Assembly (NCBI RefSeq): GCF_050947875.1
Contig: NC_134574.1
Location: 106,571,469 to 106,635,468, forward strand
Source of the DNA: Dermacentor variabilis
Taxonomy: Eukaryota > Arthropoda > Arachnida > Ixodida > Ixodidae
DNA: 64,000 nt
Direction of reading: 5' to 3'
Shown here piece by piece: positions 44,571 through 57,540 of this stretch (within the stretch, counting starts at the first letter, position 1; each line of letters opens with the position of its first letter). The notes under the pieces were generated by a model. That model did not search any database, had not been told where the DNA came from, and was given only the letters and a program-made list of their open reading frames with translations. A program made the translations under genes and the position numbers.

Positions 44571-45105
44571 TGAGAGTTTTCATTGCGTACTTGAGAATAA
44601 AAACGAGCACGTCAGAGACGTCCGAGGGACATTTCTAGGGTACAAGAGCACAACCCCCCCCCCATAAAAAAAAATCACGAATATAAGCTTACGAATATGG
44701 GCGTCGTAAGATCGAGCACTTCGGCGCTTGTTGATCTTCTTTAGGATCACGTCAGCATTTCATTCAGCGTTTCTTTCTGAGAAAAAGAGTTGAAGGCGCC
44801 CGTTTATTTGCATCACAATGGCAGGCGTAACCAGGCAAACATTGACAGCATTTCATTAGAGAGTGCCTGCGTACTCTGTGGAGATTACGCATGACAATGA
44901 CATCAAACGCAGAAAGCTTTGCTTACATCGATTCGCACATACATAGGATCTCGCATAATTTTTTCACTCATTGAATACAGTGCATTCTACGGTGTCATTC
45001 TTCGACAAAACAGATGGTACCGATTTTCACATAATGAGGATTGGAACAAATTGTCTCACCTTCCGGCTGTCACCTTTCTCCTACTGCCAACATTCCTTCC
45101 CCTCC
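44571..45105. other. Spacer, no gene recognised
   Basis: A short C run followed by an A run occurs at 44655-44675. No coding or repeat boundary is visible. Confidence 0.5.
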
Positions 45106-45107
45106 GT

Positions 45108-45335
45108 AGTTGCTTAGCTTTTATTGGGTTCGGCTGCTAATCACGAGGTCTCGAGATCGAATCCCAACCACGGCAGCGGTATTTCAATGGGTGTGAAATG
45201 CGAAAACCCGCGTACTTAGGGCTAGGCACACGTTAAAAAATCCCAAGTGGTCTAAATTATTCTCGAATCCTCCACTACGATGTGCCTCCTAATGAAATCG
45301 TGGTTTTGGCAAGTAAAACCTCATAATGTGTTATG
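45108..45335 (+). mobile_element. Old Ruka-type SINE copy
   Basis: Shares order and sequence with the SINE at 21442-21676: GAGATCGAATCCCAACCACGGC (B-box), GAAATGCGAAAACCCGCGTA, CACGTTAAAAAATCCCAAG, TCCACTACGATGTGCC, GTGGTTTTGGCAAGTAAAAC. The A-box half of the head is largely lost and there are many CpG-type changes, so this is an old copy. No target-site duplication seen. Confidence 0.85.
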
Positions 45336-45726
45336 TAACATTAGTTAAGGATGTCCTGGGCAGTCGCACAACTCTTGAGTACAATTAAGCGTCAGGAGTT
45401 GTGCGCGAGGTCTTTGAGTATGTGGATAGCCTTTATGGCGTTCGATAGCTGCTAGTCTACATTGCGGCTATATAATAAAGGCGGAACGGCAACATGGTAG
45501 AGAATGGGGAGAACACACAAATCCCGCATATATTGCTGCACAATAATTTTAAATATCGTTCTTGCTTCACGCACGTGGACAACCGCCATAGGAGACTACT
45601 TTGGAAACTAACTGCAAGTACTGTATATGTCGTACCCAATGGTGTACCTGGCCTGGTGGCCAGTAAATGGAGACGTAATATTGCGAACAGCTTCGGCTAT
45701 AGCGTGCTAACGGACAACGACACAAA
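45336..45726. other. Spacer, no gene recognised
   Basis: Includes a short inverted pair, GCACAACTCTTGAGTACA at about 45366 and TCAGGAGTTGTGCGCGAG at about 45390, around a small loop. Confidence 0.45.
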
Positions 45727-45857
45727 CTGAAGTGACTAGTGCAAGAGTGGACAGGGAACACTAAAGACGCTACAAGGACAAGCGCCCAGTTGGATGTTTG
45801 CGCGCTTATCCTTGAAGCCTCTAGTGTCCCGTGTCCACTCTTGCGCTAGTCACTTTA
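45727..45857. repeat. Foldback hairpin, ~58 bp arms
   Basis: The left arm (from CTGAAGTGACTAGTGCAAG) and right arm (ending CTTGCGCTAGTCACTTTA) are near reverse complements around a loop of about 14 nt at 45786-45800. Both arms contain AAGAGTGGACA-GGGA-CACTA. It resembles a small foldback MITE. No clear TA or TTAA duplication. Confidence 0.8.
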
Positions 45858-47210
45858 GCATGGAATACCAACTAGCCCGGTCTCACAGCCTGCGACGACA
45901 CAGGGACAGTTTGCTCAACTCTTGTATCGTGACTTTTGTGTTAAGGTGAAAAACCAACTTATCCATGCATATGTCTTAATGCTTAAGCACATCTAGATTT
46001 GCAGCTGCGGCGGTGGCCCATGTGTGCGCATTGCAATGTCGCTAGTGAAATAATTTTGTGCACCTTAACGAATTCGATAGTGGAAAATCAAAATCCGTCC
46101 ACGACGGCGTCTCTAGCAGGCGCTGTGCGATGTTCGGACGTTAACAATGTATGCCGACTGAAGAAAGGCTGCCCCGAAGTACTTCTGACGATTAGGCTAG
46201 CTTCTTTACTCCGTAGAATGAAAAAGAAAGGAAAAGAAAAAAAAGAAAAAAAAGAACCGCATCAAAAGCCCAGAATCAACCATTGCTCGTCGCGACTAAA
46301 CGCTCTTAGGATGACGAATAATTTCTAGGCGACGAGCGAATACGCTTGATCAAGAACACTGATAACACCGGCGGGACAAGCATTGTGGCGAAGTTCAATG
46401 CGCAGGGATAGCTTTTTTTATTTTTTATTTTGTTTGGTTGACGTCATCACGCGTCACCGCGGGAAGTTTGAAAAGTTTAAGGTTAGTACGCCACGTGGTG
46501 GCACTCACGCGAACTAAACCCTAATGTCCAGAAAAGCTGGATACGAGAGGTCTATGATCTTTATAGCTGATGTTAGCTTTGCAAAGTAGCGGCACCATCG
46601 CTTGCGCCAAATGTCTTGTCTCTTCCGTATTCCCGAAACTGCAATAAGTTTGCTGACAAGCTAAAAGCGTACTCAATATATATGTCTAGTGAAATAAAAA
46701 GAAAAGACGCAAGAAAGCGTCACCCCTGCGACGCTTGTATTGTGCATGTTGCGCAGACCTCGAATTCTTATTTTTCCATTTCACTGATTTCGTATTTTCC
46801 CGAGTGGTGTCACTTGTTAGACAGCGTTTGTGGTGCCCATGTCTTTTTTTTTTTTTCTTTGCGCGCTTTTCGTTTTCCTTTATACAACAAACCAACTAGC
46901 CGAGTAATAAGTAGTCTTGTTTTAAGAAGATATCTAGCTGGTTCGTTGCTCGATCTTCACGGTATACCGGACACGTAGATGGGTGCTAGCAGCCGCGTTA
47001 GTGGCACGATCTTATTACGCTGACTTTAACCACAGCGGGGGCACAAAGTCCTATTATTGCGGCAACCAACCATATTCTACTTAGCTGCTGGTTTAAGCGT
47101 CAGCAGAATCATTGTTCTTCTTCTCCTTCTTTTTTTTTTTATTCAATGAGTGTGCTATCTAACGCGTTTTGGTTGGACAAAGCGCCACTAGATGGCGCCA
47201 GCAGCGTCGC
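45858..47210. other. Spacer, no gene recognised
   Basis: Purine-rich stretch at 46219-46255 and T runs at 46845-46858 and 47130-47140. No supported coding region. Confidence 0.45.
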
Positions 47211-47749
47211 TACTGTTTCTTGGAAAGGAAAATAGGGAAACGGAAAAGCTGGTGGAACAGAGATATCCAGGAAGCGATCTATGAACGAAAGAAAGCATCA
47301 CAAGAGCATAGGCAGGCAAAAAAAAAAAAAATTGGAGGTGCCGAAGAATGAAATAGACAGAAAATGGGAAATATAACCGGAGAAAAAAAGAACCGATGGT
47401 TCAAATACTGGTTCACGCAAAGATAAAAGGCGAAAGTGAACGTTGGTTGTCGCAAATACGTGAGAAAGAGACGGCGTCACCTAGAATATTTTGGCGTTAC
47501 ATTAACTTATTAGGCAGGAAGTCTGGAACAATACAATAGCATATCCTATAGACGAAGATGCAAACAAAATGGAAGGGGACGCGGCATTTAATTACATTCG
47601 AAATATAACAGCCGAATAATTTCAAAGCAATGACTAGGTCAATTTTGAGAAAGACGTAAAACATGAAAGAAGGCCAGATGGAAAAGGAGCTGGTGCAGAG
47701 AAATTTCACCTAGAAGACAGCCGAAGAGAAAATTCCCAAGTGCACAGTC

Positions 47750-48800
47750 ATATGGTTAGACGAGGTTCCCGTTAGGCTGAATAATGAACTAGGATCAAAA
47801 AGTAAGAAAGCTCTGTCGAAAGCAGTAGAAAAAAACTTTCAAAGATAGAAGCATACCAGACAGTTGGCGACAAAGTAGAATGAATTTAACTTATAAAGGT
47901 AAGCAGGAGAAAGAATTGACTCATATATATAGGCTGTTGACCATTACATCGCTAATATACAGGTTAGCAATGCAGGCGATTAAATTAAGGCTGCAAGCAT
48001 GGACAGAACATAATGCCGTATTGGGAGAACTTCAGAATGGCTTCAGGATCAGTGAGAGTCTGGATTATAACTTACTTGTTCTTATTCAGCGCATTGAAAT
48101 ACCCAGAGAAGATACGAGGCCGCTTTATGTGGCTTTTTTGGGCATTACCGGAGCGTATGACAATCTGGGAATCACTATTAAGCGATCATATTAATGATCA
48201 ATAATAATTAAGCGATCGTATTTATGGTCTACTCATCAATATGAACCGACTAGCCCAGCAACGTGTGCTACTGTTGTACGACAATGTAGGAACGGTACGT
48301 TAGGCAACGAGTTTCTGAGAAGGCTTACCTAAGAAACACCGTTTGCGTTGAATGGAAAGGGGTGGGCAGCGAGAAGGAAGTTGATATCCCCAAAGAACGA
48401 AGACAGGGGTGCCCTTCATCCCTGCTGCTGTTTATGATGTGCATGGTAAGGATGGAAAGGGCGTTAGAAGGAATCAATATTTGGTTTAACCTCATACACA
48501 AACAGGTGGGCAGAATACTAGAGCAGCTTCCAGCGCTACGGGGATAAAATAGGTACGAGGTGCTCCGGGGTATAGGGAAAGGTGTAATGATTCCAGGGCT
48601 TACATTTGAAAATGCGGTCGTTTGCTTGAAATCAGGGGTGCAATCAGGACTCGATGGGAACCAAAGGTCAGTGGGACGCCTCGCACTGGGCGCTCACGGG
48701 AAGACTTCAACTAAAGCTGCGCAGGGTGATATCGGCTGGACTAGTTTTGAAGTGAGGGAAGCTCACAGTAAAATTGATTATGAAGAACGACTGAGGAATA
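47750..48800 (+). pseudogene. LINE reverse transcriptase relic
   Basis: Recognisable in shifting frames. IPDSWRQ-like remnant at about 47860, MNLTYKGKQEKELTHIYR and LLTITSLIYRLAMQAIKL (RT finger region) at 47880-47990, GELQNGFRISESLDYNL and RPLYVAFLGITGAYDNLG (motif A, with Gly where the catalytic Asp of FLDI is expected) at 48015-48170, and RRQGCPSSLLLFMMCMV at about 48400. Several stops and frameshifts. Confidence 0.8.
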
Positions 48801-48879
48801 TGGAAGGGAGTAAATGTGCTGGGAGAGTGTTGAGGCATCTGTACAGGAAAAACATTGATTCACAGTGAAGGAAAAGAAC

Positions 48880-49150
48880 TAGGAAGCTTACCAGCAAGTA
48901 TGCGGCCTGTAGGGTGAACAACACAGCAACAAATAACGTCAAGCGGAAAGTCAGAGAGGCTGAAATAATCTCATGGATGGCGGCAATGGAAAAGAAACCT
49001 GCCATGAGTAACTACCTAAGAGGAAAAACCGAAATCAGGAAAGAAACAATTTATGATAACTCAAAGGGAAGCTCATTAATTTTGGAAGCCAGATCACGTG
49101 CTTGCTGCGGAAAGCTATATGGAAACAATCGAACATGTTCTTTATAGAGT
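48880..49150 (+). pseudogene. LINE C-terminal region relic
   Basis: Encodes ISWMAAMEKKPAMSNYLRGK, TEIRKETIYDNSKGSSLILE and an ARSRACCGKLYGNN remnant, where the family has a Cys-rich motif. It matches the 5655-6030 fragment in order (KPALPMYRSQKQEIKRE, LLFDNSQGSSLLFEAR). Confidence 0.7.
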
Positions 49151-49544
49151 GTAAAGATATCTATCCAGCTGTCCGTTTAGTCTTCGCTGTCCGTCTTGAA
49201 GCCCTTGGGTTCAGGGATGTCAGGGGGAATGTAAACATGTCCGCAATAGAGATTAGTCAGAGGCGATTGGATGTTTTGGCGGAAGAAAAGTCGGGAGGCC
49301 ACAAACAACGCAGGCGTACAAAAAACAAAGTTCCCAATAGAGGTTCAGGAAGTTTGATGCTGGGAATGCTTTTTATTTTGCGTGTGCGTTTGTGTATGTG
49401 TGTGTCTTTAAGTATAGGTATACGACATTAGGGCAAAATAAGAAAACAAGAGCTCGGTGGCGCAACCCGCCGCCCCGTTTCAAGGGGGACGCTCATAGCA
49501 TCCATCCATCCATCCATACATTCATCCATCCATCCACGCTGCCG

Positions 49545-52500
49545 TTCACATCTCCGGTGACTCATTTAATCCGTAAACGGTAGTGAGTTCGCGGACAGGC
49601 TCAAACCGTTGGTTCGTCCCATACGTGCCGGCAAACACGGAACCCTCGCTATAGCCGCCGCTTTTTCGACTTCGGCGCCACCACGGAAGAGGCGACCACC
49701 CTCAAGGTCGGGCGTGTTTATCGAACCAGGCGCTGCGGCGCAGTACCCCCTTTACCTACGTGTGTGTGCATTGCCTCTCCTCGCCGGGATAGCTGTGCAT
49801 CTCTCTCCTCCTCTCCCGCCCTCTTACATCGCCGGGAAGCCCGCTGGGCCGTGTGAAGGGGGGACCATCTATTCTGGACCGAGCTTGTGCGCACGAGCGC
49901 AGGCAGTGAAAGAAAAATAATAAGTTTCGTACGTCGCAGGGGATCCGATAGAGGAAGCGCCCCTGCACGAGTATCCTTTGCTTTGAAAGTAGCCTTTGCC
50001 GCACGCTCTAGATACCGCCAACAAACGAGCGTTCGTGCGTTCATTAAATACATAAGCAAAAAAAAAGGGAAATTATATATGTGTAGTCATCGGTGATTTG
50101 ATTAGCGAATGTATGAGCGAACGAACGTACATTACTTCGATTAAGAAATGGAAGTGAGAGAGCAGTACGGCAGGCGAGGCTGCATCCACTTGGCTCAATC
50201 GTTTATTCATTATTTCATGCATTATCTTTCCTTCTTTCATTTTTTTTGTCATACGGATAAGGATAAAACAATGTTCTTTTTTATTTTATTTTTACACACA
50301 GGTTTCAATCGAGCTTTGTAAAAAGGGGAGGGTGGTGCAGCAAGGACTGACGTTCCTGACGGGAAAAATGGCTGCCTATAGTGATATTGAAATCAATAAT
50401 CAGTTAACGCTAATAAAGTATTCTTTTAAATCTATGCTTTCGTTAATTTCGCGGTATTATTGATTAATAAAGAGCAAATGAATTCCGGGGTTCCACTAAT
50501 TTTTTTTTTATATATTGCCTCGGAACCCAATCCGGGATACATCGGCGTACTGCGTGCGCAGATTTCGATAGTATTTCATGGTATTTGAACAATTCTCGCT
50601 GAATAAAATTTACTGAAGGTTGCTCACTTCGGTCTATGGTTCTTTTAGAATACAGTGTAGTCCCTTTTTACCTATAAAGAATGTCTTCCGTCCCCAAACG
50701 TGGGCCGTCACAACATATAACTGCGACTTGTCACTTACTGCAATCTTGTATTTTTATTTTTATTTTATAACAAGCTTCCTCTTGAGATCAAGCGCTTCTA
50801 AATAATACCAAAAAAGAACACTGAGGAGGGCGAAATGGGATGAGTGAGCTCAGGCATACATTTTATTTTTCTGAGTTGGAATATAATACGAAATTCTTCG
50901 CCGGAAATAAATGCTAATTTGCGGAGTGTAAACGGAAAGAGTTTAATTGTTAAATGCCTAACACTACACGTCCTCCCCCATCAAACTACCTCCCCCTCCC
51001 CCCCCCTGCACACACAACGAACACTTTTATAATTCTTGTACAGTAACTGAAGTGCACTTTTTTCGCGTTCTTCACCGGCGTCGTGCTACTTATTATAATC
51101 GTAATATGAACATTTATGCGAAAAAATAAAAGCTGTCTCTTCGAAGTGACCTTTTTTCAAGATTGGGATGCGAGTGCGGTTTGCCTCTTTGTATACCACG
51201 TTTCCCACATACGGTTTTGTTTCGCTTTTCTTTAAAATGTGTGAATAAAATGTATTCGTAATAGCCGCTTTTTATTTCTTAGATGAATTTTCAACCGCAC
51301 GTATTCACACTGATAGTACGCCTCCCTCCCTCACCCTCCTCTTTATTGCGATAGCAATTATATATACACTCCAGACGTATTTCTACCGTCGCCGTCACCG
51401 TGAGGTTCCGTATAAAATCCAGGGGCAATAAAATCGTCGCCGCGCACACTACTCGGGGCCGAGCTGCACCACTGGAAAAGCTGGCTCCACCGTCGGCGTG
51501 ACGTGGCATGAGGGATCACGTGAACACAGCGGCCACGTCGGCTGCTTCGGAAGCGCCTAAGCAAACTGAAAATGAAAGATTAAAGTCCCACCTGCGCTGC
51601 GGTACTGATTAAGTGGTGAAGTTTTCCCGCCTTGGGTATCTACTTGACAGCATTTGAAAACACTATAATAGGTAGTGGCCGCCTTTGGAGGCGTGCAGCA
51701 TGGTATAGTAGGCTACTGCTCGGTGCCGCAGTACCTGACGTACGCAACGGAGTTTGGTGTCAGCCTTATTCCCACGTAGCCGCAGGATGAGAAGCTGCTC
51801 GAAGCTTGGCTCGCGAAACTTGGAACCGGCAAACAGCCACCGGCTACAATTCTGGCATGGAGCAAGCGCAGACGCGAGGAAGGTTTCTGCTACGGCCTCG
51901 GGACTGCTGTGTTCGGTGCAAGGAGGTTTAAAAAAATATTTCTCGAGTGGAGATGGTGCCCTGAAATTGAAGCCGGCGGTCGCCATCTTACTCAGGGAAT
52001 CGATTAACGTTAGGATGTGGCGGAGTAGAGGAAGCGTTTTAGATTCGCTTTCAGCGGTTTTGAAACGGCCAATTTTGCCATGCAGATGACTCTTGATGTA
52101 TCTGTTTGTGTCACTCGTTTTAGGATCAAAATTGAACGTCTTGAAAGCTTGTTCTGGGAGATCCCGATATGAGGACTAAGCCAATGGCAATATTCTAGCC
52201 CGAAACACCAAGCTCTTATTTTTCAATCACTCCAGAATTTATTATCACAGAGCAAGAGCAGCTGCATTGCCATGATTCTCCGCGTACTGCAGCACGCTTT
52301 TAACGATGAAGTATATAATGGAATGCGCTTGCTTCCCCTCTGCTGGTAAGAATCTGCGAGAGTTCCCACTCCAGAATTTTTCGTAAAACCTCCTTGGTTC
52401 GGCGAGTAGCAGAAAACGCGCACTGAGATGCTCGCCCGCACCCACTGCCCGGCTAATGTCATGACACTTTATTTATGCTATGAACTTGTTGACGCTAGAT

Positions 52501-53492
52501 TCTGGCAAGTTCACTGGAATGTAAAGGGAGCGGTAAGAAGAACATTAAAAAAAGGCTTGGCACACGGTCATGTTTGCGTTACGAATTAATGTACTGGATT
52601 ACGAAAAAGAAGCAGTGGGAAATCGCACGCTAAGAAGGCCGATAAACGTACAGTGCAACGGAACTTGAGAAATAATATTGAAACGTCCAAGAATTTAGAA
52701 GAAAGAAAGAAAGATTGAATCGTCGTGGCAGCACATCATAGTCACCGTAGGCGTCGAAGTCTCTATAGCGAAATTATTTTTGAACAGCTCTGATAGCGTC
52801 CACGCAAGAATGGTTGCTTGTGTACTGTCAAATGCTTATATTCTGCGGCCTAAAGCTCACGGCACGGTGCGAAAACGCGCTCGCAGCGAAAGCGAAACAT
52901 TGTGCGCGGACATGCATGCAGACGCGCAGTCGGCCGCTGCGAACCCGTGCGATCGCTGCATTGAGGATTCATTCTGTTACGCTCCATTCGGTTATACAGA
53001 CAGCCCACAATAAGAACATATTTCACATATAGTTTTCTCTCACCGTTTGCCTACCTTTCACGCAAGAAGCCGGTTCGGAAGACTCCATCGCGGCGATCGC
53101 ACTCAGTGGCGTTCCACTGTACGTATTCGGTAAAGAGATAGCGTCTGCAAACGATTCTGTGCTTTTCAGTTTGCCCAAGATTATTATTCTGAGAGCAAAA
53201 CACTTCCTTCGTTTTGAGAGTACTTACAGAAATGTCCAGTAGGGCTGGCGCGTGGTGCTTTTATTGAGCGCCGTAAGCCGAATCTATGAGGAGCGCGCCG
53301 CGTGATCCCTCATACCACGCAAGTGCGGCGCTTCCGACAGACGGCGACTCTGTAAGTCCTCGCCCGCAAGGCTGTATGTGCGAGGGAAAGCGTGCGAGGT
53401 TGAGTCGGCGATTGCGGCTCGATCTCGCGGACGCAACGTACGAATACTCGGAGGAAGCGCGCCGCCTTCCGTCGCGCTCAAGCGTTCGGGAG
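49545..53492. other. Long spacer, no gene recognised
   Basis: Holds a few dispersed-repeat-like stretches, for example GCGATAGCAATTATATATAC with a CCGTCGCCGTCACCG run at 51348-51400. I recognise the style from tick DNA but cannot name it. Frames up to 113 codons show no domain. Confidence 0.45.
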
Positions 53493-53494
53493 TA

Positions 53495-53803
53495 CACTCT
53501 TAGGCAAAGTTACACCCTTTGGCTTGCCCCTTCTGCCACACAACAATAATCGTTATCTGCCTTGATGCGTTTCCTTTCTTTAACGCTGCGAGCCCGGTAC
53601 TTTCCAATAACGAACGGTACGCTCGTTATCAGCATAGAACAGTTTACACCCTTTGGAGTGCGCCTTCTGATAACGCGCGTGCCGTTCGTTACTGGAAAGT
53701 TCCGGGCTCGCAGCGTTAAAGAAAGGAAACGCATCAAGGCAGATAACGATTATTGTTGTGTGGCAGAAGGGGCAAGCAAAGGGTGTAACTTTGCCTAAGA
53801 GTG
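53495..53803. mobile_element. Palindromic MITE, 309 bp, ~137 bp arms
   Basis: Termini CACTCTTAGGCAAAGTTACA and their reverse complement, flanked by TA (53493-53494 and 53804-53805). The two arms are nearly perfect inverted repeats over about 137 bp with about 35 bp between them (about 53632-53666). There are only a few mismatches (for example CCCGGTACTTT versus CCCGGAACTTT). Mariner-type non-autonomous element. A read-through transcript would form a long double-stranded hairpin. Confidence 0.92.
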
Positions 53804-53805
53804 TA

Positions 53806-55430
53806 TAGGGTCGGTATAAGAGAGGTGCTTTCTACTTTGGGCGGTCCGGGCGACCGTGCGCGCCCGGCCGGGCTGCTGTATGGGCTGTATCTTGAAAGCC
53901 ATATGCGGCGGGTACAGAGTTAGCGCTGAGCTTTCTTTGCGCCACTTAGTTCGCGTTGACGCGATCGAGCGGCAGCACGAAGGTCGATGCGCTCGCTGCT
54001 GCTGCCGCGTTTCCTCGCTCCAGCGTTTTGACAGCGAGTTTCCGTTGTCGTCGAGTGAAACGTGTTCGTGTTTGCTTGTGCGCGCGTGACACCAAGCTCG
54101 TTAATTTAGTTAGTATGCCTATGCTTACAAGTTTATACGACCGGTAACGCTACTGTCCTTACTTCGAATAGCTAGCTGTTCACTAATTTGCTATCGCAAT
54201 CGATGCTTCGCCTTTCGGACGAAACTGCGACGTAGAGTATACCACCCGGACGCACGTCTGGTTGACCTCCCTACTTTTCTTCACTATTCTTATCCTCCTC
54301 CCACTGCTTATGTTATTTTTTACGTGGTTTGAATATTGGCCTAATTACTTCTAGTGCTTTGAAGCCTCGACAGACATTTTTGTCAACCCTCCTGACTTTT
54401 CTTTTTTGAGAATTGTTTAAATAATGTTGAGCTCTGAACCTTGAAACTGGGATGCGTACATTTGCGTTCGTCTGCACGTCTCTTGGAAATTTCAGCGCGA
54501 GTTCACCGCTGTTTTACGTCTGAAATCACTATAATGTATACACTATTCGCTACTCTGCCTCGATAAATGGTAAACACACACAAGAAGAGAATGATGTAAA
54601 CACAATGGAAAAGAAAAAAACATAAACGCTCGTTTATATAACAATTTCACGGAGAAACGGCCTCGGGAACGCGCAAGAATGCTCGCCACAGGCATGCAAA
54701 AAAATCTGCACCACATGCCCGTCAACGCCATCTGCCGGCAGAGCGCGCGCCCTGCCACGTGCACTCTCGTAGCCCGTCATATATTTCCGTCACAATTTTT
54801 TTTGTACAATTTCGTGCGTTTCCAGCTCGCGGATTCGCGCGTGTCCGTCGAGCCGACGCGAGCCTGCGTCGTTATTTCGGCTTTCGTTGTCGGTAACGGT
54901 CTGGCCACCTTGAGCACGCGGCTCCGTGAGCAAGCGTTCAGACCACGGTTTATGATGGTCTCTCTCTCTCTTTTCCCCGTATCGTTGTGACATAAACGTG
55001 TATGTACACCGAGACGAAGCTTTCTGTTTTTGCCAGCGCGACATATTTCGCGCGCATCGCAGGCGCACCGTATGATCTCGGACTAAGGGGGCGTGTGCGA
55101 TGCTGAGGACGGATTCACGGTCGCGAAATTATAGTGCCACCTGCATGCAGATTTGCCACGTGTGCGTTAGCGGAGGCCGCACGCATGGTGAATCCGTGAG
55201 ACGGTATAACAACGCGGGCTAAGCTAACTCTTGATTGCTTTCTTTCGGGGAAACTTGGAGGCAGATGCGCGACGTCAGATTTGAATGCCTCAACCTTCTC
55301 TGATGGAAAAAAAAAATTAAATTCGTACTGCTTAGCAAGGGCATTGCTCATTTCCCATAGCAAGCTTGACTTAAATATACCAGGAAATGTGGCAGTCGCA
55401 AAATTATATATGAAATTTGTCGTTATATGA
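53806..55430. other. Spacer, no gene recognised
   Basis: CpG-rich sequence at 53840-54080 and AT-rich afterwards. No supported exon. Confidence 0.45.
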
Positions 55431-56040
55431 CTGTCAGAGAGTATGTGAATAATAATTCTTGGTTAACCAGACAATTGGTTACATGCAATGATATTGAGTG
55501 ACGAACGTCTTTCAGAATTCGACGATGATACGCGGAAGGGGCGAGGTGTTTTGATTGCCATCTCAGACCAGCTGCATTCTCTTCATGCTGCGCTTTCATC
55601 TCCTTCAGAAAATACCTGTGCTTGCTTAAATACTAATCACGGTAATATTATACTCCCTTTATGCCACCGGCCCCCGAACAGCCCTTGCACGTTTTGTTCT
55701 GATATGCATAATGCAATGAACAATATTTTTCTCGAGATTTCCTAATGCACCGACATATTTGCTAGGTGACTTCCTCAAAATAGTTTGGTCTGGGCCTTAT
55801 CCTACTGCTTCGCATTCTCCGATTGGATCTACTGAGCCCCTAATTTTTTTTCCGATTTTTCTTTAACCCAATTTAGTAACTCAGCCAACAAGCGAAACAA
55901 CATCCATTGGGAATACATTAGACCTTCTCGTTACAACCGCTCCCGCGGATATTGTGACTTCTTTATCATTTCTACCAGGTCTGAGCGATCATTGTTTTAT
56001 TTATTTTGAGACTGCACGCAAGAAAACAAGATCTCCGGCT
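55430..56040 (+). pseudogene. LINE endonuclease relic
   Basis: Read across frames: SWLTRQLVTCNDIE (about 55458), GRGVLIAISDQLHS (55540-55580, where the family has GGGVLIAV), a LLGDF block at 55758 (catalytic GD-N region, with Leu where Asn is expected), and TSIGNTLDLLVTTAPADIV with LSFLPGLSDHCFIYFET at 55905-56010. The SDH motif of the EEP endonuclease is intact. Confidence 0.75.
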
Positions 56041-56400
56041 AAGCAAAGAAAAAAAAATTATCACAGACTGCAATCAAGGAGACTACGCTTCAATTAATGC
56101 AGAATTTGAATTATTTTTTTATCATTTCGCACTGCAGTTTAGTGAGCGCTCAATTGAGGCTAAGTAGGCTGTTAAAAAAAAAGTAAAATTAAATGCCTCA
56201 CTGGAAAGTATATATACCGCTTCGAATTTATTCGTGCAAGCACTGCACCCGCTAGTTTAATGTAGCACTGAAGCGTACGCTGAACAAGAAAGAAGTAGGC
56301 TTTTTCAATGAGCGAAAGGTACTGATTTGCTTAATCACCGGCTATCTTGTCGTAATTCTTTATTCATGAGCCCGGCGACGCAGGCGAAAAGCGTGTTCTA

Positions 56401-56549
56401 CACTGTTAGGTAATTTACACCCTTAAAAGTGGACAAGGGTGTAAATGTTTCTATAACGCACATGTGTGCTTCTTTTTTGGATATGAGGGTGTGATTTACA
56501 GAGATTTACACCTTCGTTCATTTTTATGGGTGTAAATTGTTTCACAGTG
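56401..56549. mobile_element. Small TA-flanked MITE, 149 bp
   Basis: Starts CACTGTTAGGTAATTTACAC and ends TAAATTGTTTCACAGTG, flanked by TA (56399-56400, 56550-56551), inserted into the CR1-like LINE. Internal GGGTGTAAAT/ATTTACACCC repeats are inverted. Termini resemble those of the 309 bp palindromic MITE (CACTCTTAGG and TTACACCC), so they may be distant relatives. Confidence 0.8.
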
Positions 56550-56559
56550 TAAGGCAGTA

Positions 56560-57540
56560 TACGGTCCCGTTGATCTGTGTTCAAAATACTACTATCTGGG
56601 ATGGTACAGGTCTCCAAAAAGAAAAAGAAAGGTATCACGCTGCCATATGCGAATGGTATTGTTGTTCCGCGCGAAAAACGTTGTACCTTACTTAATGAAG
56701 TATTTTCACAATCTTCTTTTGTGTACAACTCGTACGCTCATTCCCCAGTGGTCTTTGACGCGAATCATCCAACAGTGGAACCTGTGGTAATTGATTCACT
56801 CGATGTCGTGAACTTGATCTGTTCACTGAAGATAACACCGTCATCAGGAATTTACAGAATTAACTCGAAGTTTTTTGCACAATACCGAGGTGCCCCCTTC
56901 GATAATGTTGTCCAACATCGTCACCCAGTCTTTTACTTACCATTCAATACCGAAGGATCGGAAGGTGGGTAAAGTTGTTCCAATATGTCTGGTGACTCTA
57001 ATTCCCCCTTAAATTACAGACCACTGTCACTGACTAGTGTACCATGTAAAATGATGGCACGCATCATCTGTACTCATAAAGTTAACTTTCTCGAGTACAT
57101 CGACATGGTTTTCGTAGATGTCGTTCCTGCGAAACTCGACTTATCGCCTTTACTTACGAACTTCTTACTGCCTTAGATAACGGATTAGAAAGTGATTGTA
57201 TTTCTTTTTTGGACTATACCGTAAGGCTTTTGATTTAGTATCTCTTCCTCTTTCGTGTTTAAAACTTGGTAAACATAATGTGGACCCACACATTTTGGCA
57301 TGGATTGAAATCTTTCTTACAAACAGATCCCAATTTGTCGCTGCAAACGAATCCGACTCGTTCTTCAGCCCAGTTTTACCAGGTGTACCACGAGGTTCAG
57401 ACCTAATTCCTTTACTTTTCCTTATTTATATAAATGATCTACCAGGTTTGATTAATTCACATATAAAGTGTTTCGCCGACGATTGCGTAATTTATAGTCG
57501 TACAATCCGATTCCGACACATTCACTCTTTAGTCTGACTT
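56560..57540 (+). pseudogene. CR1-like reverse transcriptase relic
   Basis: In two main frames: SLKITPSSGIYRINSKFF (56825-56880), NSPLNYRPLSLTSVPCKMM (57000-57060), then after a stop YRKAFDLVSLPLSCLKL (motif A, displaced by a one-base shift from a LDYT frame), HILAWIEIFLTNRSQFV, LPGVPRGSDLIPLLFLIYIN and IKCFADDCVIYSR with the FADD catalytic box intact. The downstream C-terminal region to about 58200 is in fragments. Confidence 0.85.

Larger units (their letters stand above)
47212..49540 (+). mobile_element. Degraded LINE with (CATC)n tail
   Basis: A plus-strand non-LTR retrotransposon lacking its 5' part and endonuclease. It runs from KSWWNRDIQEAIYERKK (47.25 kb) through RT motifs to a 3' UTR with GGCGCAACCCGCCGCCCCG and a CATC repeat at about 49497-49536. 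It belongs to the same family as the fragment at 5655-6240: both share the (I/L)-DNS-GSSL-EAR motif and the same tail. Clade not assigned. Confidence 0.8.
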
